From Acidobacteriota bacterium (GTDB lineage: Bacteria; Acidobacteriota; Terriglobia; Terriglobales; Acidobacteriaceae): a stretch of 38,648 nt of DNA. Where the stretch lies: the NCBI GenBank assembly GCA_021780075.1, contig JAJXZL010000042.1, positions 1-38,648 of the forward strand, written 5' to 3'. This document shows positions 34,214 through 38,648 of the stretch, piece after piece (position 1 is the first letter of the stretch; each line of letters starts with the position of its first letter). A program made the translations under genes and the position numbers. The notes under the pieces were generated by a model. The model searched no databases and was not told the origin of the DNA. It saw only the letters and a list, made by a program, of their open reading frames with translations.

Positions 34214-34565
34214 AATCGTGCCCTTAGAGAAGATGGCAGTAGGTGAGGATCGTCGCCTCATCCGGCGCAGGCGCACGACCTGGGTCGATGCCGCAGAAAT
34301 GGATCTCCACCACCGACTCGTAGAGAGCATCTTTCACGCGCGGGTCGGAGAGCGCAAAACCACTTCTGCAGAAAGTAGACGCGCATTATGATCTCGAGCC
34401 TCACCGGCTTGCGACCCGTTTCGTCCTTCGAGTAATGCGGCTTGACCGGTGCGAATAAATCGGCCACGGCATCACAACGTTCATCTCTTCCAGAAACTGC
34501 TCGCGACGTGTCTTCTTCGTGTACCGCTCAAAGCTTGCTTGATGGGCCGACGCAAGCTGCTTCAT
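34214..34565 (-). pseudogene. IS5-group transposase fragment (N-terminal part)
   Basis: Starts MKQLASAHQASFERYTKKTR. After frame changes it reads ADLFAPVKPHYSKDETGRKP, RVYFLQKWFALSDPRVKDAL, and ends DEATILTYCHLL. This is the N-terminal half of an IS5-group transposase. It lies between a truncated CHASE3 gene and a truncated receiver. The missing downstream half includes the whole DDE core. Confidence 0.83.
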
Positions 34566-34622
34566 CCGTGATCGATCTCCTCAATCCACATTACCTGCGT
34601 CAGTCATGGATCGGAAAGTTCT

Positions 34623-34892
34623 TCAGAGGTTACTTAGGTCCAACACCACCAGCTGTACGGGGGTATAGCCTCGGAAATCCGTCTCGACGTCCTGCATCAG
34701 GGAGAGAGTGGTATTAAGTTCTCCGAGCACTTCGTGCTTATGGAGCACCCGCTGCTCGGCTGCAAGATTCCTCCTACCTTGTCCGATGGCGAGATAGCCG
34801 GTTAGCATCAAGACCATCAATGTCAGGATAAAACTTGAGAAAATCGGTTTGCTCCTCTGTATCTCTAGGAGAGTCATCGGTGCGCGGCCCAC
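34623..34892 (-). pseudogene. CHASE3-domain sensor, N-terminal fragment
   Basis: 89 codons. One membrane helix (about residues 17-37) precedes the start of a CHASE3 periplasmic domain: NLAAEQRVLHKHEVLGELNT, TLSLMQDVETDFRGYT, including the E-T-x-x-RGY motif. It then runs into unrelated sequence and a stop. Full-length proteins of this type are usually sensor kinases or hybrid PAS proteins. The rest was probably deleted when the neighbouring IS5 sequence arrived. Confidence 0.82.
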
Positions 34893-35239
34893 CCTCCCTG
34901 TATTTTCACCTAGTCTACGATAAATCAGAGCTTCCCTTCTTCGATACGCATTTTTCTTGTCAAGGGAGCGGGCACATCATTAAAAATAAAGGCCTTCTCT
35001 TCTATCTGGCCGGACACCTGCTCATGACAACTGCATCGCTGCATTTGAAATTGCAGTGCTCATCGCTTATCGAGCAAGAGTTGAGGTGGTTTTGCACCTG
35101 TCCGTTCCTGTGACTACGGTACCCCGGTTCCCGTGATTTGGACTACATTCAGATCATAATAGTGGCCGGTGGAGTGTACATGGTTCAAATTGCCAGGCAG
35201 ACCACCTCGATACTACTTTCCCGACGCAGAGAGGTGTCC

Positions 35240-37834
35240 ATGTCAAGGCTAACCGCGGCTACGGAAGCGAAATTTAAAGGCCTGCTTGAAGCGGCCCCGG
35301 ATGCGATCGTTGTGGTCAACCAAGAAGGCGAGATCGTCCTGGCTAACGCGCAAGCGGAGATATTGTTCGGGTACGGGCGCGAGAAGCTGCAGGGTAGGGC
35401 AATCGAGATGCTCTTGCCGGAGCGCTTTCGCGGCGGGCACCAGGCACACCGGGAGAATTTCTTTGTGAATCGGCGAGCGCGGCCGATGGACGCTGGCCTT
35501 GAGTTGTACTGCTTGCACAAGGATGGGCACGAGATTCCCGTTGAAATCAGCCTCGGTTCGCTTCAGACAGAGGACGGTGTGCTGGTTGCCAGCGCCATCC
35601 GCGACGTCACCAGACGCAAGATGGCAGAAGCGGCGCTGCAACAGAGCGAAGCCCAGTTCAAGACCCTTTTTGAAACGGCAAACGATGCCATCTTCATTAT
35701 GAAAGGGGAAACATTTTCGGACTGCAACCTTCGAGCTGAGGCTCTTTTCCGATGTGGGAAGGACGACATCGTTGGCCACTCTCCTCTCGAATTCTCGCCG
35801 CCCAGACAGCCCGATGGACGGCTTTCCGCCGAGAAGGCGGCGGAGAAAATGCAAGCTGCAGCGGGCGGCCTATCCCAGATTTTTGAGTGGACACATGTCC
35901 GTCAGGATGGAACCACTTTTGACGGAGAAGTCAGCCTGAATCGAGGCCTCGCTCATGAGGCAGGGTATTTGCAGGCCATCGTTCGCGACATCAGCGAGCG
36001 CAGGAGGGCAGAGGAAGCGCTCTTGCTCAAGACTATGCTGCTGGAGGCGCAATCGGAGACGACGCTCGATGGCATCCTGGTCGTCGATGAGTCCGATCGC
36101 GTTGTCCTCGCAAACAGGCAATTTGCGCTCCATTTTGAGATGCCTGACGAAGTGCTTAGCTCGGGAGACGATCGCGTCCTGCGCAACTATGTGATAGGCC
36201 AAGTTGAGTTCCCCGACGCATTCATCGAGAGAGTCGAGTATCTCTATAGTCATCGGGATGAAAAAAGCAGGGATGAGCTCAAACTCAGGAGTGGTAGAAC
36301 TTTTGAGCGATACTCTGCTCCACTCATCGATTCAACAGGCCGGTATCGGGGTAGAATCTGGTACTTTCGCGACATTACCGAGCGCAAGAGGACCGAGGAA
36401 TCGCTGAAGCTCTTCCGGTTGTTGATCGATCAATCCAACGATGCCATTCAGGTGGTCGATTTGGAATCGATGCGCCTGATCGATGTGAATGCAAGGGCCT
36501 GTTCAAGCCTGGGCTACACGCGCGAAGAGCTCCTGTCCATGCATGTTTACGATATCGATCCCACTCTCGACGAACCTGCGCACGCAAAAGTGGACGGGGA
36601 TTTACGGAGTTCAGGATTCGCGATCATTCAGACCATACAGCGGCGGAAGGACGGTTCAACCTTCCCGGTGGAGGTGAGCATGAAGCTCGTCCACCTTGAC
36701 CGTAACTATGTCGTCTGCGCCCTCCGCGATATCAGTGAGCGCCAGAAGATGGAAAGCGCCCTCGAAGAGGCAAACGCCAGGTTAAGAATGGCCCTCGGAG
36801 AATCGGAGGAACAGGCTCGGAAGGCCATCAAGCTCACGGAACTGGTCGACATCCTGCAATCATGCCAGACCGCCGAAGAAGCCTACCAGATCATCGAACG
36901 CACTCTGCCAACGACTCTATCGTCTCCTGCCGGGGCACTGTGCATGACGACTCCGTCCCGAAATTTGGTGGAAGTAAAGGCTGCCTGGGGCGACACTGTC
37001 GTCAGCGAAAAGACGTTCGCTTCCGATCAATGCTGGGCTCTGCGGCGCGGCAAGATGTACCGGGTAAGGGATTCGGACACACCTATGCGGTGCGCGCATG
37101 TGAGTGAATCGCTGGCTGGCGGATACGCCTGCATTCCACTCGCGGCGCACGGCGAGACGCTCGGAGTGCTTTGCATGGCGTGTCCCGCCAATTCTCCGAG
37201 ACTTTCTCTCCGATCACCAGAGGAACAGGTCGATGTTCTCGCCCGCCACGCCACCGCTGTGTGCGAGCGCATTTCCCTGGCGCTGGCGAACCTGAGGCTT
37301 CGGGAGGTACTTCGCAATCAGTCCATTCGAGATCCATTGACAGGACTCTTCAATCGCCGCTTCATGGAAGAGTCTCTGGAGCGAGAGGTGCGTCGTGCCG
37401 CCCGCAACGAGGAGGGTGTGGCGCTGCTCATGCTCGACCTCGATCACTTCAAACTGTTCAATGATACTTTTGGCCATCAGGCAGGAGACGTAATGCTGCG
37501 TGGATTCGGCGATTTTTTGAGTCAAGGGACGCGCGGGCAGGATGTCGCTTGCCGTTATGGCGGAGAAGAGTTTCTTATTGTTCTATCCGGCGCATCCGTG
37601 GATGCCGCCTGCAAGCGGGCAGAACTCCTACGGGAGGATCTCAAACAGCTGACCGTGCGGCACGCTGGTCAGGTTCTGGGAAAAGTCACTGTCTCCATTG
37701 GCGTGTCATCCTACCCTGACCACGGCGCGACGGTAGAAGAATTGGTGCATGCGGCAGATCAAGCTCTTTACCGCGCCAAGAGAGAAGGGCGCGATAGAGT
37801 CGTTGTGGCAAACACCGTGAACACTGGAGGTTAA
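35240..37834 (+). CDS. PAS4-GAF-GGDEF diguanylate cyclase
   Basis: 864 residues from ATG 35240, with AGAGAGG five bases upstream; ATG 35180 with GGAG is a close alternative. Four PAS domains (about 10-130, 133-257, 262-385, 387-510) are followed by a coiled linker, a GAF domain (about 540-690) and a GGDEF domain (about 695-860). Catalytic motif [11 protein letters not shown] is intact, with inhibitory RGQD five residues upstream. It has no membrane span, so it is a cytosolic enzyme making c-di-GMP. The fourth PAS is nearly the same as the first PAS of the minus-strand REC-PAS-GGDEF-EAL protein, so both may sense one signal and oppose each other. Confidence 0.95.
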   Translation: MSRLTAATEAKFKGLLEAAPDAIVVVNQEGEIVLANAQAEILFGYGREKLQGRAIEMLLPERFRGGHQAHRENFFVNRRARPMDAGLELYCLHKDGHEIPVEISLGSLQTEDGVLVASAIRDVTRRKMAEAALQQSEAQFKTLFETANDAIFIMKGETFSDCNLRAEALFRCGKDDIVGHSPLEFSPPRQPDGRLSAEKAAEKMQAAAGGLSQIFEWTHVRQDGTTFDGEVSLNRGLAHEAGYLQAIVRDISERRRAEEALLLKTMLLEAQSETTLDGILVVDESDRVVLANRQFALHFEMPDEVLSSGDDRVLRNYVIGQVEFPDAFIERVEYLYSHRDEKSRDELKLRSGRTFERYSAPLIDSTGRYRGRIWYFRDITERKRTEESLKLFRLLIDQSNDAIQVVDLESMRLIDVNARACSSLGYTREELLSMHVYDIDPTLDEPAHAKVDGDLRSSGFAIIQTIQRRKDGSTFPVEVSMKLVHLDRNYVVCALRDISERQKMESALEEANARLRMALGESEEQARKAIKLTELVDILQSCQTAEEAYQIIERTLPTTLSSPAGALCMTTPSRNLVEVKAAWGDTVVSEKTFASDQCWALRRGKMYRVRDSDTPMRCAHVSESLAGGYACIPLAAHGETLGVLCMACPANSPRLSLRSPEEQVDVLARHATAVCERISLALANLRLREVLRNQSIRDPLTGLFNRRFMEESLEREVRRAARNEEGVALLMLDLDHFKLFNDTFGHQAGDVMLRGFGDFLSQGTRGQDVACRYGGEEFLIVLSGASVDAACKRAELLREDLKQLTVRHAGQVLGKVTVSIGVSSYPDHGATVEELVHAADQALYRAKREGRDRVVVANTVNTGG

Positions 37835-37877
37835 GCGCTCATTGTTCGCGTCGAGAGTCGTCGCTCAAAATCCGATT

Positions 37878-38168
37878 TCATCCGCTCGTCCCGATGACGC
37901 TCGCTTCCAAGGTTTTCACGTTACTTCCGAGGGCTGTCTGAAACTGATGCGTGAACTCGGCGAGCGGCTGGGTATCGGTTAATTGACCGCGCAGTATCTG
38001 ACCGACTTCTGTGGAAAGAATGCGCAACTTGGATTCGCCAGCCTGTTGCGGCAATGAGTCTATTGCCTCTTTGCTGATTAGGAAGACCTCAAGCACGCCA
38101 AAATCTCTCACAGGAACCAATCTTCCGACTGTATCAGTTCCGAAATGTATGGGATAGAGGTACCGCAT
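37878..38168 (-). CDS. Hypothetical protein
   Basis: 96 residues. The sequence has a plausible globular composition: hydrophobic stretch RDFGVLEVFLISKEAID, then a helical half, RILSTEVGQILRGQLTDTQP and LAEFTHQFQTALGS. No known family, signal peptide or membrane span. No clear ribosome site lies before ATG 38168. It is convergent with the PAS-GAF-GGDEF gene, separated by about 40 bases. It may be a real small gene or a relic. Confidence 0.4.
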   Translation of the reverse strand: MRYLYPIHFGTDTVGRLVPVRDFGVLEVFLISKEAIDSLPQQAGESKLRILSTEVGQILRGQLTDTQPLAEFTHQFQTALGSNVKTLEASVIGTSG

Positions 38169-38340
38169 CCAAAGGCCCTACCGCGCACGCCCGGGACCTT
38201 TGCCTTGCAACGAATAAAAAAGATCGCAGCAGAAGAGACTGACGGTATACTGTTTCGTGACAGGGAATGCAAAATCCAAATTCCCGTTTATTTTGAATTC
38301 TTTCCTTGGCTGCCCGTCCATCCCCCAAAGGATCGGGAAC

Positions 38341-38544
38341 ATGCCCCTAAGAAAACTATCAGAGCAAGACGGGACTCCGTCTCCTGAATATTTCGTGGAC
38401 TTTTCCCCGTCCTATAGCGAAGAGGTCGACGAGCTTCTGCGTCAATTAATGACGCAGAAGCTTATTGAGGAAAATCAAGATTTTGCCAACACTTTCTACA
38501 CTCACCTGAACAATCGAGCTGGAGCATGTCCCGCGCGTAGTTGA
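38341..38544 (+). CDS. Small hypothetical protein
   Basis: 67 residues from ATG 38341, with AGGA about eight bases upstream. The start MPLRKLSEQDG is followed by SYSEEVDELLRQLMTQKLIE, which looks like a short acidic helix, and a short tail. No family recognised. The frame is open further upstream, but that part reads unlike protein. Confidence 0.4.
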   Translation: MPLRKLSEQDGTPSPEYFVDFSPSYSEEVDELLRQLMTQKLIEENQDFANTFYTHLNNRAGACPARS

Positions 38545-38574
38545 AAGTGGCGGGCGGCGGTTAGGTTGATGTTA

Positions 38575-38648
38575 CTACGCCGCCTTCTGGCTGGCGGTCG
38601 CAGAGGGATTGAGGATAGCTTCCAGGGCCCACAGATCGCGGTAGCCCA
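38575..38648 (-). CDS. C-terminal end of a gene running in from the right
   Basis: 24 codons before a TAG at 38575 read GYRDLWALEAILNPSATASQ KAA. Composition is protein-like, but the piece is too short to assign. The body of the gene lies outside the window. Confidence 0.35.
   Translation of the reverse strand, partial: GYRDLWALEAILNPSATASQKAA

Overview
The window looks like a chromosome segment from an Acidobacteriota member, probably class Terriglobia. The evidence is family content: a VWFA-related acidobacterial-domain protein, a YXWGXW-repeat protein, tandem DUF507 genes, an acidobacterial-style REP-like repeat, and high-GC housekeeping genes. No 16S rRNA is present, so this placement is inference.

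Region 1 (1-14.7 kb) is ordinary chromosome with mostly intact genes: the 5' part of secA, two small membrane proteins, a DinB-like protein, thymidylate kinase (tmk), a putative outer-membrane protein, a secreted YXWGXW protein with a Gln/Asn-rich tail, recJ with an acidic partner gene, a thioredoxin-like [2Fe-2S] ferredoxin, a small secreted protein, two overlapping DUF507 genes, tRNA-Glu(CTC), an NTF2-like protein, a membrane polyferredoxin and a VWFA protein.

Region 2 (about 14.9-31.0 kb) is a dense accumulation of mobile elements, nearly all broken and several nested. In order: an IS5-group fragment interrupted by the 5' half of a group II intron, which is cut by an IS481-family element; IS3 and IS5 fragments; an IS630 element; another IS630 relic; a second IS630 copy split by a complete IS4/Tn5-like element with an 8-bp target duplication; an IS5-family element; a third type of IS630 element; an IS1595 element with an amber codon; an IS701 relic; and a second group II intron with a frameshifted reverse transcriptase. 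Three genes survive inside: a small protein of unknown function (19246-19692), an exopolysaccharide-type sugar transferase (23846-24718) and a membrane diguanylate cyclase (27042-28544).

Region 3 (31.1-37.8 kb) is a cyclic-di-GMP locus. A REC-PAS3-GGDEF-EAL protein on the minus strand and a PAS4-GAF-GGDEF protein on the plus strand flank a scar. The scar holds the N-terminus of a CHASE3 sensor, an IS5-group fragment and the C-terminus of a CheY-like receiver, which suggests a sensor-kinase/regulator operon partly deleted around an IS. With the membrane cyclase and the sugar transferase, the surviving genes suggest c-di-GMP control of surface polysaccharide (inference). The last kilobase holds small hypothetical genes and a partial gene.

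No CRISPR array, rRNA, phage module or recognisable defence system was seen. The most unusual content is the nested element stratigraphy, the IS scar in the signalling operon, and a 15-bp tandem duplication beside the GGDEF motif of the dual-domain protein.
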